A stretch of DNA of 45,519 nt from CAMDWQ01 sp964497635 (GTDB lineage: Bacteria; Omnitrophota; Gorgyraeia; 2-02-FULL-51-18), in assembly GCA_964497635.1 (NCBI GenBank), contig CAZCDB010000003.1, forward strand, positions 1 to 45,519. Direction: 5' to 3'. A program made the position numbers and the translations under genes. Under the pieces are notes generated by a model. It was not told where the DNA came from and did no database searches. It worked only from the letters and a program-made list of their open reading frames with translations. Positions 6,614 to 15,366 of this stretch are shown here, piece by piece (within the stretch, counting starts at the first letter, position 1; every line of letters begins with the position of its first letter).

Positions 6614-9600
6614 TTACCCAGTTTTTCCGTTTTGAAAAATGTATGTCGTTGGTTGTGGAGATGGCGAAGAAATAGGGTCCGAAGACGGTGATGGATTGGG
6701 TTGTGTCGTGGTTGGTGTGTTGGGTTTGGAAGTTGTGGTTACCTGAACTGTTGGTTCTGATGTTGGTGTTGTTCCGGGTTTTGGCGTTACCGTTGTAGGA
6801 TTTCCAGATGACGTTGTATTGGATACAGGATTTCCCGATGATGGTGCTGCTGCAAGCTCTGATTTTGCTTTTGCTGCTTTTTCTGCTTTCGCTGCCTTTG
6901 CCGCTTCTTTCTCTGCTTGAGCTAACATCGCAACAACCTCTCTTCGATGTCTTTCTCTCTCATCCGCCTGTTTTTTGAATGCTGCAGGTCCAATTTCAAA
7001 CATCTCTTGTGCATATTGACTATAGGCCATTTGCCTGTTATCCGGGTCATCGCGGACCTGACGACCAATCTCCTCAACGGTTTTAGATCTGATAGCAAGA
7101 ATTGAATTCTTTAACTGTTCTTCATCAGTTAAAGAAGGGTTCAGTGACCTTATGGCCCGATTAAGGGCTTTTTGCGTAATATCGGTAAGGTCGAGCTCTT
7201 TCACTTGGTTGACACCTTGAAGACCGCCCGGCCGCTTTTGGTTAGGAGTACTTTTCAGATAGTTGTTAAATGCAATCCTTTGTTTTTCAAAAATTTTTCT
7301 CTCCTCATTTACAATTCTTGTAACCTCTTCTACAAGCTTTGCGATCATTACTAGTCTTTTTTGCATATCAGCAGCTTCTTTAGCATCAATAGCTGCTTGT
7401 TTGGCGGCTTCGGTGGCAGCTTTTTGAGCGGCTTCCTCGGCAGCTCTTTGAGCAGCCTCATCCACAGCTTTTTTGGCGGCAGCTTTCTGGGCGGCTTCTA
7501 AGATAACAGCGGCTTTTGCTTCAGGAGTGGTAGCATCGTTGGCCGTTTGTGATTTTCCCTTGGCTGCCTCTGCTTTTGAAACGGCTTCGGCTGAGTCTTT
7601 CGTCAGCTGACTGGCTATAGTCCTAGCATAATCCGCGTCAGCTTTTGCGCGATCAGCAGCCAGCACTACGCGGGCGGTCTCAACAGCTAAGTCACCCGCG
7701 TAGATCCTGGCGTTGTTATACGCCGTTTGTGTTTTATTATATTCGTCTTTCAATGAATCAATAGTTGTCTTTGAATTTTTATTCTTAACAGCCAGGTCAT
7801 AAGCAGCTTTGGCTATGTCGTATTTTTTCAGCGCTTCATTTTTGTTCGCGTCGGCTGACAGTTGTTTAGCTTTGGCGGCCTCGACCTCGGCTTGGGAAGT
7901 TTCGCTCAAAACAAGCAGGCGAGCCGCTTCTTGGGATGCCTGGTTGGCCTTTTCTCTGGCGAGGTCCGCTTCGGTTTTTAATTGATGGTACTGCTCTTCT
8001 GCTTTGACGGCTAAAGAAGCATCGATTTTTTCTTTTGTTTCGTCAATGATTCGCTGGGCCTCTTCCAGCTTTTTAGCCTCTCTAGCCGCAGCTTCTTTGG
8101 CGGTTTTGGCTGCCTGAATGGCTTCGGTGGCGTCTTTATGTTTCTGTATTTTGGTAGAATCGGCTCGTTCGGAAGATATCTTGGCAAGGACCAAGGCATC
8201 ATTTGTTGTCCTCTTGATCGCCTCGGCGGCGTTTGCGGCAGCTTTTAAAGCGTCCATCTTTGTTTTGCTAGCATCCAGAGCAAGGCGTTTGTCATTCAGC
8301 TCTTTCTGAAGCTTCGTGTTGGCCGTCACCTTAGCGTTAGCGGCATCCAACGCGGCCTTATTAGCCGATGTGCTTGCCGCGTCATAAGTCTTTTTTGCTT
8401 TAAAAAATGCGGATGCGAGAGCATCCCCATCAGTCTCAGCTTTCTTGATTCTGGTGTCCAATCGATTGCTTGCAGGATCTTCTTTTTTAACCATAGCGTC
8501 GTAATCTGCCTTAGCTTTTGCCGCGTCCATCTGAGCTTTCTCAGCGGCGATCCTGGCGTTCACGGCGGCGATCTCAGCGTCAACGTAAATGGCTGCCGCA
8601 TCGGCTGCCGCATCGGCTGCTTCCTCAGCGGTCTTGGAAGCGGTTTCTTTTATATTTTCCAATTCAGTACTTCTTTTCTCTGCCTCAAATGAGGCTTTTT
8701 CGGCATTTGCGGTTTCCAGGGTCCGTTGGTGAATGGCAAGATTTGATTCTGCTTTCTTAAGGTCTTCTTCCATTTTGGCACGCTGTTTTTCCGACTCAAC
8801 CGCTTGGTCTCTGAGAGGAACTTCTTTTTTAAGAACGCTGTTGAGTTGTGGTATTAGCTCCTCATACACCTTTTTTTCATTGGTTTCTATTTGTTTCTTA
8901 GCTCGAAATATGTCGATCTCGTCTTGCAGGAGTCTATGTGCGCGCTCAAGCCTAGCGGCGTACTCCGCCTGTGTGATTTTTCCTGATTTTATTTTTGCTC
9001 TCATCTCCTTAGGTGATTCTTTAGGGCCGAACAAAATTGATGTTTTGGTTGCATCTCCTGTATCAGGGTCCATTTCGTTTAAGGCGGCGCTTTCTTCCTT
9101 GGTAATATACTCAAGTTTAGCCTTGTCTATATAATCCAAGCCCTTTTTTGGATCTGGCACAATGATAGGATTTACAATCTTCTTTGGGTCTATCTCGTTG
9201 AATTCTTTTGAAAGAAGCCGATTTTCTTCTTCGTGTCGTTTTATGTCCGCTTCCAAGTTTTGGTTTTGTTGGATAAGACGTTCTCGTTCTGCCTTAAGCT
9301 CAGTTTCCTTATCCATAAGCTCATTCAATTGTGCCTGGGGGCTTTGCAGGCTATCCATAGCCTTAATGACTTCTAGCTCCTCTTTTAGTCGGGCGATCTG
9401 ATTCGACTCATACTCCATTTCTGCTTCTGCTTTTTTTATTTTTTGCTCGATGACGAGCTCCGCTCTTTTAGACGAATCCCGTTCACCTGCCAGCGCAAGC
9501 TCATTCTTTACGGATTCAATTTTTTCTTTTGCGGCAACGACAGCGTCGGTTGCATTTTCAATTGATTCTCTGGTTTCAAAGTGTTTTTTGGCGGATGCCT

Positions 9601-11803
9601 CAAGTGAGGCATCGGCTTCAGTCAAAGCTTTTTTAGCGGCATCCAACGCTTTTTTAAATTCACCGGAGCCTATGGCTGCAAGCGAAGATTGTTCGACAGT
9701 GGATCTCTCAATAACTCCTTTATCAAAGACGGCTCCGCTATCTATTTTGGCAGCCTTATCTTTTTTTAGCTGTTGTTCGTATTTTTCTTTGATGGAATAA
9801 GGCACTAGTATTGAGCTGATCTTTTTCCCGGGATCGGCATAATCTGTTGCAAAGTTTTTATTTTTTTTGCCTAAAACATTATTTAGGTCTGACTGGAGAT
9901 TTTTTGACCCACCTGGCACTGGCGGGATTTCAGCAAGAGTGGCACCATGAGAATTTTTAAAAACAAATTTCCCAGAGGAGTCGACCAAGACGACCACTTT
10001 ATCACCGGATTTAAGCGGGGGATACTTCTCCGGATGAAGCGCCATATCGTCGGCTATTTTTTTGAATGCTTCCATCGATTTTCTAAACTCCGAACCCCAT
10101 TTCTGAGCGTAATCTTCGCTATAAGTAGCTACACCTTCTTGGATGGCCTGGGAAAAAGCCAAGGACCCTACCAATAAGCTTGTATTTTTAGATTGTGTCT
10201 CGGCCTCAGTTTTTTTGGTGGAGTCAGGAACAAAGAAGTGTGTTCCAAGGACCTTATTCTTTGGGTTGGTAGGATCCGTATATTGATAGGTGTTACCGTC
10301 TAAAAAAGGCACGTATGTTTCAGATGTTAAGGGTTGTTTTGATATCGCAAGCCTAGCCTGAGCGGTGGCAGTGCTGGCTTCTTCAAAGTTTTTATTAGCG
10401 GTTTCGAATGCTGCTTGTGCTTCATCAAATTTCTTTTTTGCTGCAAGCATTTCTTGATCGTTTTTGAGAACGGAACTCTGCAGCTCCTTCAGCTTGGCTT
10501 CGGCAGCCTCAAGATCCCTTTGTGCTTGTATTTTTTCAGCTTCTAATCTTTCTTTGGAGGGATCGATCCCTAGATCTCTCAGGCTCTCCACAAGAGGTGG
10601 GTTGGGTTGCTCAGCAACTGAAGTGGGCACGGTCGAATCCGCGGGAGGCGTGTTCACGATCATTTTAAGAAAAGCTTCAGCCAAGGTACCAGCCAGTTGG
10701 TTTGGACTATCGGAATTCAGCCAGGCGCCGGTTTCTGCCATGGCCCAGAGAGGAAACTGTGTGAGCCAGTCATTGGCACTGATCGGGTTTTCGGTTTCTT
10801 CAGGGGTTACCGCCGCTGGGATTTCGGTGGGTTCCGTGGCTTGAGTTTTCATAAGATCTAAGATCTTGCTATAGACCTTTTCTGCCAACTCCTTAGCTGA
10901 TCCGATGAAGCTTTTCATTTCTTCCACCGATTCTTTAAAAAGAGCCCTATTTTTGGGGCTAAACACGGTGGTTGGATCGGGGAGCACCGCTGCTTCTATA
11001 ATTTTTTTGATGGGAGTGCCGGTGATTGATATTTGAGCAGGTATTTTATCAAGCGCAATAAATTCTCGATTAGGACCGTAAGTCGAGATCTTATGGTCTT
11101 TATTATCCATACTGAGAGTTTCCCCGTTCTCGTCATTAAAAGTGATTGCACCCTCTGTGATGGTACACGTTATTTTGGCGTTGCCTGAAGCGTCAAAATT
11201 TATTCCCCAGAGTTTTGGAAATTTTGTAATGCTGCTGGCAATACCCTCTAAATTTATGAGTGCTTTTTGCACAGCCGGTAGCTCTAAGTATTCTTCTCTT
11301 ATTAATTTTTCCCGCTCTTTACTGGCAGCATTTTTTTCTTCTTTAGAAGTGGCCGGATCATGTATTTTACGAGCCAGATCGTCAATTAATTTCATACGAT
11401 CTTTTACGGACTTGCGATAGGCTTCCAGCACGCGCTTTTTCAGCGCTTCGACAAATTGATCATTTTCAGGCGCGCCACTTTCTTTGACAGTCAGCACAAT
11501 TTTCATATCCTTATTTGCCGGCGCCGTTTGGGGTGCTTGGGATTTTGGATTGTTATTCATAACTTCCTCTATATCGTTTTGGTGCTGAACAGCACTCTGG
11601 GGGCTGGCGGGACTCCCTATAGGGATTGTCGTTCGATTGGTTTCGGACGTAGTTTGATCCTGCGCCCAAGCCATGCTTATGACGGAAAGAATTTGGGGAG
11701 GCATCGCCAGTTGTGCACAGAGGATTACGAGCAATGATTTCTTGAGGATGTTTAGCATTCTAGCACCAACCTTTCGATTCTTGCGCCGGTTTATCATAAA
11801 CAT
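6614..11803 (-). CDS. Very large exported alanine-rich coiled-coil protein
   Basis: 1,729 aa. No family recognised. After a signal peptide (LLVILCAQLAMPPQILSVISMAWA) there is a partly globular region to about residue 350, then some 1,200 residues of Ala/Lys/Glu/Asp-rich heptad-like sequence (runs such as AAQRAAEEAAQKAATEAAKQ), TolA-like in composition and strongly suggestive of long coiled coil. The last 90 or so residues are Pro/Thr/Ser/Asn-rich low complexity, like a linker or glycosylated stalk. Start choice is uncertain: ATG 11803 is the longest, but the predicted transcription start near 11801 makes ATG 11797 or ATG 11758 (MLNILKK, with AAGG 11 bases upstream) more likely. Probably a periplasm-spanning or surface fibre; similarity to generic coiled coils carries no functional information. 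Confidence 0.8.
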   Translation of the reverse strand: MFMINRRKNRKVGARMLNILKKSLLVILCAQLAMPPQILSVISMAWAQDQTTSETNRTTIPIGSPASPQSAVQHQNDIEEVMNNNPKSQAPQTAPANKDMKIVLTVKESGAPENDQFVEALKKRVLEAYRKSVKDRMKLIDDLARKIHDPATSKEEKNAASKEREKLIREEYLELPAVQKALINLEGIASSITKFPKLWGINFDASGNAKITCTITEGAITFNDENGETLSMDNKDHKISTYGPNREFIALDKIPAQISITGTPIKKIIEAAVLPDPTTVFSPKNRALFKESVEEMKSFIGSAKELAEKVYSKILDLMKTQATEPTEIPAAVTPEETENPISANDWLTQFPLWAMAETGAWLNSDSPNQLAGTLAEAFLKMIVNTPPADSTVPTSVAEQPNPPLVESLRDLGIDPSKERLEAEKIQAQRDLEAAEAKLKELQSSVLKNDQEMLAAKKKFDEAQAAFETANKNFEEASTATAQARLAISKQPLTSETYVPFLDGNTYQYTDPTNPKNKVLGTHFFVPDSTKKTEAETQSKNTSLLVGSLAFSQAIQEGVATYSEDYAQKWGSEFRKSMEAFKKIADDMALHPEKYPPLKSGDKVVVLVDSSGKFVFKNSHGATLAEIPPVPGGSKNLQSDLNNVLGKKNKNFATDYADPGKKISSILVPYSIKEKYEQQLKKDKAAKIDSGAVFDKGVIERSTVEQSSLAAIGSGEFKKALDAAKKALTEADASLEASAKKHFETRESIENATDAVVAAKEKIESVKNELALAGERDSSKRAELVIEQKIKKAEAEMEYESNQIARLKEELEVIKAMDSLQSPQAQLNELMDKETELKAERERLIQQNQNLEADIKRHEEENRLLSKEFNEIDPKKIVNPIIVPDPKKGLDYIDKAKLEYITKEESAALNEMDPDTGDATKTSILFGPKESPKEMRAKIKSGKITQAEYAARLERAHRLLQDEIDIFRAKKQIETNEKKVYEELIPQLNSVLKKEVPLRDQAVESEKQRAKMEEDLKKAESNLAIHQRTLETANAEKASFEAEKRSTELENIKETASKTAEEAADAAADAAAIYVDAEIAAVNARIAAEKAQMDAAKAKADYDAMVKKEDPASNRLDTRIKKAETDGDALASAFFKAKKTYDAASTSANKAALDAANAKVTANTKLQKELNDKRLALDASKTKMDALKAAANAAEAIKRTTNDALVLAKISSERADSTKIQKHKDATEAIQAAKTAKEAAAREAKKLEEAQRIIDETKEKIDASLAVKAEEQYHQLKTEADLAREKANQASQEAARLLVLSETSQAEVEAAKAKQLSADANKNEALKKYDIAKAAYDLAVKNKNSKTTIDSLKDEYNKTQTAYNNARIYAGDLAVETARVVLAADRAKADADYARTIASQLTKDSAEAVSKAEAAKGKSQTANDATTPEAKAAVILEAAQKAAAKKAVDEAAQRAAEEAAQKAATEAAKQAAIDAKEAADMQKRLVMIAKLVEEVTRIVNEERKIFEKQRIAFNNYLKSTPNQKRPGGLQGVNQVKELDLTDITQKALNRAIRSLNPSLTDEEQLKNSILAIRSKTVEEIGRQVRDDPDNRQMAYSQYAQEMFEIGPAAFKKQADERERHRREVVAMLAQAEKEAAKAAKAEKAAKAKSELAAAPSSGNPVSNTTSSGNPTTVTPKPGTTPTSEPTVQVTTTSKPNTPTTTQPNPSPSSDPISSPSPQPTTYIFQNGKTG

Positions 11804-11807
11804 CTAA

Positions 11808-11836
11808 ATTATTAAAAGATTTTAATTAGTTGGCAA
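11808..11836 (-). promoter_or_regulatory. Candidate promoter of the coiled-coil protein gene
   Basis: On the minus strand TTGCCA (11836-11831), a 17-base spacer and AATAAT (11813-11808). Initiation would fall near 11801, just inside the longest reading frame, which is why a downstream start codon may be the real one. Confidence 0.4.
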
Positions 11837-11860
11837 AAAAAATGGGATCTGCCCAATCCC
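11835..11860 (-). terminator. Weak terminator of the 12384/12013 operon
   Basis: On the minus strand GGGAT (11860-11856), a 7-base loop and ATCCC (11848-11844) are followed by a run of eight T, interrupted once by A. The stem is only five pairs, so this is a modest candidate. It overlaps the -35 region of the next gene. The rest of 11864-12012 is AT-rich and shows me nothing else. Confidence 0.4.
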
Positions 11861-12012
11861 GCACTCACTTCTTTGCTGCTATCATCTTCATTTACAATTC
11901 AAATGTTACGCTACCCAAATATATTTTTCAATAGACAGGTTATGCATTCAGTAGTACAAAATTAAGCGATAGTTGACTCATTAGGTGATAATACAATTCT
12001 GAAGTGGCTGTT

Positions 12013-12384
12013 CTAAAGAAGTTCTTTGGGGATTGGAAGGCGTCCGGCGTAGCCAGACTCTGGGTCGTGGTAGTGCGCGATTTTGCTTTCATCGCTTCTC
12101 CAGCATAGAAGGACTTCTTGTCCGTGGATTTTGGAGGGGAAATCGACGAGCCCTTCGACAAAATTCCAGTCGCGGTAAGAACAGCCTAGAGACTCTAGCT
12201 CATCAAAGAGCTCGTCCAAATGGTCCATGAGTCGGTTGATCTCCGGGTCCTCTTCAGGCTTCTCGAGTGAAACCGAGAGAGCTCGGATGGCTTGGCCCTC
12301 TTTTAAAATATCCGAGACGATTTTGCGGACGAGCGGAAGCATACGATTGGCTTCTGCTGGGGTGAAATACCTAATTTCAGACAC
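12013..12384 (-). CDS. DUF2203 family protein
   Basis: 123 aa, the usual length of the family. The conserved features are FTPAEANRMLPLVR at the N-terminus, a helical middle, and the C-terminal block DWNFVEGLVDFPSKI, EVLLCWRSDE, and YHDPESGYAGRLPIP. The function of the family is unknown; it is a small cytosolic protein. It starts with a GTG that overlaps the stop of the upstream gene (TAGTG), so translation is coupled and the two are one operon. Confidence 0.85.
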   Translation of the reverse strand: MSEIRYFTPAEANRMLPLVRKIVSDILKEGQAIRALSVSLEKPEEDPEINRLMDHLDELFDELESLGCSYRDWNFVEGLVDFPSKIHGQEVLLCWRSDESKIAHYHDPESGYAGRLPIPKELL

Positions 12385-13028
12385 TATTTTTGGTAATCCT
12401 CAAGTAGTTCTAGGAGCTCATCAAGTTTTTTTAGGATTTTGGGGGGTACTTCAAGGGTCGAGACGTCTGCTTTATAGTTTTTGAGGTAGAGGGTGAGTTT
12501 TTTAAGGGAGGTATTTTTGTCTTCGGCGGGAGAGGGACTATTTTTGGGACCGGATTTGAGGATGTACTTCATTTTTTTCTTAATCTCGGCCTCTTCTTTT
12601 ACATCTTCCAAGATATCTTGACGAAGATCTTCGTACTGGTCCTCAGAGACACGCTCATTTTGATGGGCCAAGCGCAGGGTGTTGACGGCTTCATAGCTTG
12701 GGATGCGGTCAGGCTTTCTTTCCTGTAGAGTCTCGGGACGGACAAATTCAGGCTCTTCTTTTTCCAAGAAGGAGTAAGATTTAAGCAGTTTTAAAGCAGT
12801 GTTTTGCCGGATGCCGATTTCTTTGGCGCAGTAGGTTTCAAAGGTCTGGTACTCCCAGTCCCGATAAAGCTTATCCTTATAAACCGTAAAAAGAAATTGC
12901 CCCAGCTCAATCCAGGAGCTCTTGAAGCTCTTGGCCGCGTCGAGGACTTTAAAACGAAAGCTTCCCGGCTCCAGTCCATCCATCCGGTCTTCAAGATTCT
13001 GTATCGATTTTGGTTTCTGCGCACTCAT
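12384..13028 (-). CDS. Hypothetical protein with a helix-turn-helix-like N-terminal domain
   Basis: 214 aa from the ATG at 13028; a GTG at 13046 would add six residues but overlaps the -10 box. I do not recognise a named family. Residues about 30-95 are helical with a W-x2-LG-x-FL pattern followed by DWEYQTFETYCAKEIGI and NTALKLLKSY, reminiscent of the short DNA-binding-like helical domains of phage and plasmid proteins. The C-terminal half is highly charged, with two helices that may form a coiled coil. Likely cytosolic and possibly nucleic-acid binding (weak inference). First gene of an operon with the DUF2203 gene; the predicted mRNA is leaderless. Confidence 0.65.
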   Translation of the reverse strand: MSAQKPKSIQNLEDRMDGLEPGSFRFKVLDAAKSFKSSWIELGQFLFTVYKDKLYRDWEYQTFETYCAKEIGIRQNTALKLLKSYSFLEKEEPEFVRPETLQERKPDRIPSYEAVNTLRLAHQNERVSEDQYEDLRQDILEDVKEEAEIKKKMKYILKSGPKNSPSPAEDKNTSLKKLTLYLKNYKADVSTLEVPPKILKKLDELLELLEDYQK

Positions 13029-13036
13029 GGGGAAAC

Positions 13037-13045
13037 ATTGTATCA
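13037..13045 (-). promoter_or_regulatory. Extended -10 box at the border of element A
   Basis: On the minus strand TGATACAAT, then 8 bases, then ATG 13028, with no Shine-Dalgarno site. The left end of element A abuts it and places TTGACG only a few bases upstream, too close to serve as its -35 box. Confidence 0.5.
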
Positions 13046-13046
13046 C

Positions 13047-13205
13047 GTCAAGTAACTTAAAACCCTTTTCAGGCCGACGTTTATTTGCCCCTCCGAGGCA
13101 AATAAACTCTACGGAAATTCGCGCTCGTCCCCGTCTACTACGACGGGGACTCCATGGCCGCGCTCTTTACCGAGGCGTCCTGAAAAGGGTTTTAAGTTGG
13201 TTGAC
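13047..13205. repeat. Element A: MITE-like repeat with terminal inverted repeats
   Basis: About 159 bases and non-coding. The termini are inverted repeats of about 27 bases with three to four mismatches; the best-conserved core is 13057-13073 against 13179-13195. Inside are two perfect hairpins: GTTTATTTGCC/GGCAAATAAAC (13079-13107) and GTCCCCGTC/GACGGGGAC (13127-13150). A second copy's end is at 1-20 of the window. No transposase is encoded. Each end carries an outward-facing TTGACG, which resembles a -35 box. Confidence 0.65.
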
Positions 13206-13238
13206 GTGACACTTAAGCGCGATAATTGCAGGCTTATA

Positions 13239-13433
13239 GGCCAGAACCACCCTTTTATTTTTCGGAGTGAAGGTATGCGAGGCTTAAGCTGCCCATTCAA
13301 ATCGATAATAGAAGTTCAGTCAGCAAAGCCTGGAGGGTTTAGGTAAGTCCAAAGCCCAGTAGAAGCCGAGCGAAGGTCTTCCGAATGAGGAAGACCGGCC
13401 GGAACGTAGAAAAATGAAAGGGTGGTTCAGGCC
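13239..13433. other. 195-base long-stem element: structured ncRNA or second MITE
   Basis: Left arm 13239-13267 and right arm 13405-13433 are complementary over about 29 bases with a few mismatches, one of them a possible U-G pair on the plus strand. Between them are a stem GGCTT..GCTG with CAGC..AAGCC (13281-13330) and a perfect 8-bp hairpin GGTCTTCC/GGAAGACC (13375-13396). A GATAAT hexamer at 13221-13226 would start plus-strand transcription within a few bases of the left arm. The layout fits either a stand-alone structured RNA with a long closing stem or a mobile palindromic element inserted beside element A. It does not match my memory of 6S, SRP, tmRNA or RNase P signatures. Confidence 0.45.
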
Positions 13434-13489
13434 AACACCCAGAAGAATTAGCAGGGTTTCTAGCGGGGTGACGTTCACAATGGTGTCTG

Positions 13490-13498
13490 TGGTAAAAT
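13490..13498 (+). promoter_or_regulatory. Extended -10 box for the ppx operon
   Basis: TGGTAAAAT ends 14 bases before the ppx ATG, giving a predicted 5' leader of about 7 bases. There is no Shine-Dalgarno site. A GTGACG hexamer at 13469-13474 is a poor -35 with an 18-base spacer. Confidence 0.45.
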
Positions 13499-13512
13499 GA
13501 TCAGCATTCCAT

Positions 13513-14520
13513 ATGAAAATCGCTGCGTTTGATATTGGGACCAATTCCATTCACATGAAGGTGGTTGAGATCTATCCTGATCTTTCTTTTGAGGTGTTGG
13601 ATCATCAGAAAGACATGACCCGGATTGGGGATGGGAGTTTTAAATCTAAAAAACTTTCCAAGAGCGGTATGAAGCGTGCGCTCAAAATCATCAGTCAGTT
13701 TTCAAAAGTCGCGCGGGAGGAAAAGGTCCAAAAAGTCATCGCAGTGGCCACCAGCGCCGTGCGTGACGCTAAGAATTCAAAAGCTTTTCTCAAAAACGTT
13801 TACCGTAAGACCGGGATCCGAGTTCAGATTATTAGCGGCAGGGAAGAAGGAAGACTTATTTTTCTGGGGAGCACCTCCAATCGGGAGCCATTAAAAGAAA
13901 AGACGATGGTGATTGATATCGGTGGGGGAAGCGCCGAGTTTGTTTTAGGAAACGGTCGAAAAATTGATCTGAACGAGAGTTTCCCCTTGGGAGTGGCACG
14001 TCTGAAGGATCGTTTTTTTAAAAAAGATCCACCCTCGAAAGAAAATCTAAAAAATCTTGAGGAGTCGGCGGAGATAAAACTAGAAGAAGTTTTAAATTTT
14101 TCGGAAGGAAAAAAATTTTCGCTGGTCGGTACTGGTGGCACGATGATCAATCTTGCTTCCATGATTTATGAAAAAAAGCAGGGACGACCTTTAAGACTTC
14201 ACGGGTATTACCGGCTTGAAAAAAAGGACCTAGCAAAGCTCCACGGTCGCTTGGTTCGGATGAATGCCAAGCGTATTCGCAAACTTCCTGGTTTGGATAA
14301 AAAAAGAGCGGATTTGATCCTGGCGGGGAGTACGTTGGTGACGACGCTTTTGAGATTGCTTAAAAAAGATCATATCTTAATTTCAGACAAGGGGATACGA
14401 GAAGGAATGATCCTTGATTTTATCCTCAAGAAGAGTTCTAATTCCCTTCGTCAGAAGTCAAGCCTGAAGGTGCAGTGGTTTGGACAGAAACCCTTTTTTA
14501 GTGGTAAAATAATCCGTTGA
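13513..14520 (+). CDS. ppx: Ppx/GppA phosphatase (exopolyphosphatase or pppGpp phosphatase)
   Basis: 335 aa. A cytosolic ASKHA-fold enzyme that releases phosphate from polyphosphate or the 5' phosphate of pppGpp; the two activities cannot be told apart by sequence. Family motifs in order: FDIGTNSIHMKVVE (phosphate-1 loop, residue 5 on), ATSAVRDA, GREEGRLIF, VIDIGGGSAEFV (phosphate-2), GTGGT, and LDKKRADLILAGSTL and ISDKGIREGM near the end. It lacks the C-terminal HD domain of long forms. First gene of a compact plus-strand cluster that includes a PhoB/PhoR-like pair, so a phosphate or polyphosphate role is attractive. Its last residues and stop codon lie in the left end of element B, so the C-terminus may have been altered by that insertion. 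Confidence 0.88.
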   Translation: MKIAAFDIGTNSIHMKVVEIYPDLSFEVLDHQKDMTRIGDGSFKSKKLSKSGMKRALKIISQFSKVAREEKVQKVIAVATSAVRDAKNSKAFLKNVYRKTGIRVQIISGREEGRLIFLGSTSNREPLKEKTMVIDIGGGSAEFVLGNGRKIDLNESFPLGVARLKDRFFKKDPPSKENLKNLEESAEIKLEEVLNFSEGKKFSLVGTGGTMINLASMIYEKKQGRPLRLHGYYRLEKKDLAKLHGRLVRMNAKRIRKLPGLDKKRADLILAGSTLVTTLLRLLKKDHILISDKGIREGMILDFILKKSSNSLRQKSSLKVQWFGQKPFFSGKIIR

Positions 14521-14605
14521 AAAAGCCTCATCTGCGTCGTTGCTCAGTCGTTCGCTTGTGCGACGCTATTCCCTCTTCGCGCCTAGCATATGAGTCTTTT
14601 TCAAC
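14516..14605. repeat. Element B: 90-base palindromic repeat overlapping the ppx stop
   Basis: The first 20 bases (14516-14535) and the reverse complement of the last 20 (14586-14605) differ at only two positions. The centre is GC-richer and contains no gene. It looks like the short intergenic palindromes found repeated in many genomes; I see only one copy in this window. The TGA of ppx is inside the left repeat. Confidence 0.6.
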
Positions 14606-14637
14606 AAATTATTAGTATGACCTTATAAGGATAAAAG

Positions 14638-15366
14638 ATGGCACTCTTTGAGAAGAAACATAGTTACCCGGGCAAGCTTTTTATTGTCGAGGGGGTGGAT
14701 GGATCCGGTAAGAGCACGCAGATAGCACTTCTAAAAAAGTGGCTTGAGTCTGAGGGGTATTCAGTTTTTTTTACCGAATGGAACAGCTCTGATCTTGTCA
14801 AAGAGACTACTCGTGAGGGAAAAAAGAAAAATATTCTCACGCCGACTACTTTCAGTCTTCTGCATGCCACCGATTTTGCGGATCGCCTCAACTATCAGAT
14901 CATTCCACCCCTCAAAGCGGGGATGATTGTCTTGGCGGATCGCTACGCCTATACGGCTTTTGCCCGTGATGCCGTTCGGGGCGTGAGTCCTCAGTGGATC
15001 CGGAATCTTTACAGTTTTGCGGTGAAGCCTGATATCAGTTTTTATTTTGACGTGCCGATTCAGATGGCTTGCGAGCGGATCTTGTCCAATCGTTCTCAGA
15101 TCAAGTTTCACGAGGCGGGGATGGATTTAGAGCTTTCCAAGGACACCAAAGAGTCGTTTAAAATTTTTCAGTCCAAAATCATGGATGAGTACAAAAAAAT
15201 GATTGAAGAATTTTCTCTGACCTCCATTGATGCCACCCAAGAGATTCATGATCAGCAGGAAATCGTACGTGAGAAGGTGAAAGAGAATTTGAAAGGATAT
15301 CTTAAAAAAAGGACGATTTATGCCCGAAAACCCAAAGTATTTTGGCGAAAATTTAGCCTATCTTAA
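14638..15366 (+). CDS. tmk: Thymidylate-kinase family protein, first of two
   Basis: 242 aa. A P-loop nucleoside-monophosphate-kinase fold: Walker A GVDGSGKST with Lys25, the ATDFADR segment, and the DRYAYTAFARDAVRG block that corresponds to the DR(Y/F) nucleotide-binding region of thymidylate kinases. The C-terminal third (HEAGMDLELS, FKIFQSKIMDEYKKM) is conserved in the paralogue downstream. The canonical reaction is dTMP plus ATP to dTDP. This subgroup is longer than E. coli Tmk (213 aa), and its actual substrate is not certain. A good Shine-Dalgarno site (AAGG, 7 bases) sets the start. The last 47 bases overlap the next gene. Confidence 0.8.
   Translation: MALFEKKHSYPGKLFIVEGVDGSGKSTQIALLKKWLESEGYSVFFTEWNSSDLVKETTREGKKKNILTPTTFSLLHATDFADRLNYQIIPPLKAGMIVLADRYAYTAFARDAVRGVSPQWIRNLYSFAVKPDISFYFDVPIQMACERILSNRSQIKFHEAGMDLELSKDTKESFKIFQSKIMDEYKKMIEEFSLTSIDATQEIHDQQEIVREKVKENLKGYLKKRTIYARKPKVFWRKFSLS

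Noticed and set aside
13239..13433. 6S RNA, RNase P RNA or tmRNA
   Set aside because: The long closing stem recalls 6S RNA, but I could not find the diagnostic conserved segments of any of these RNAs; kept only as an unnamed structured element.
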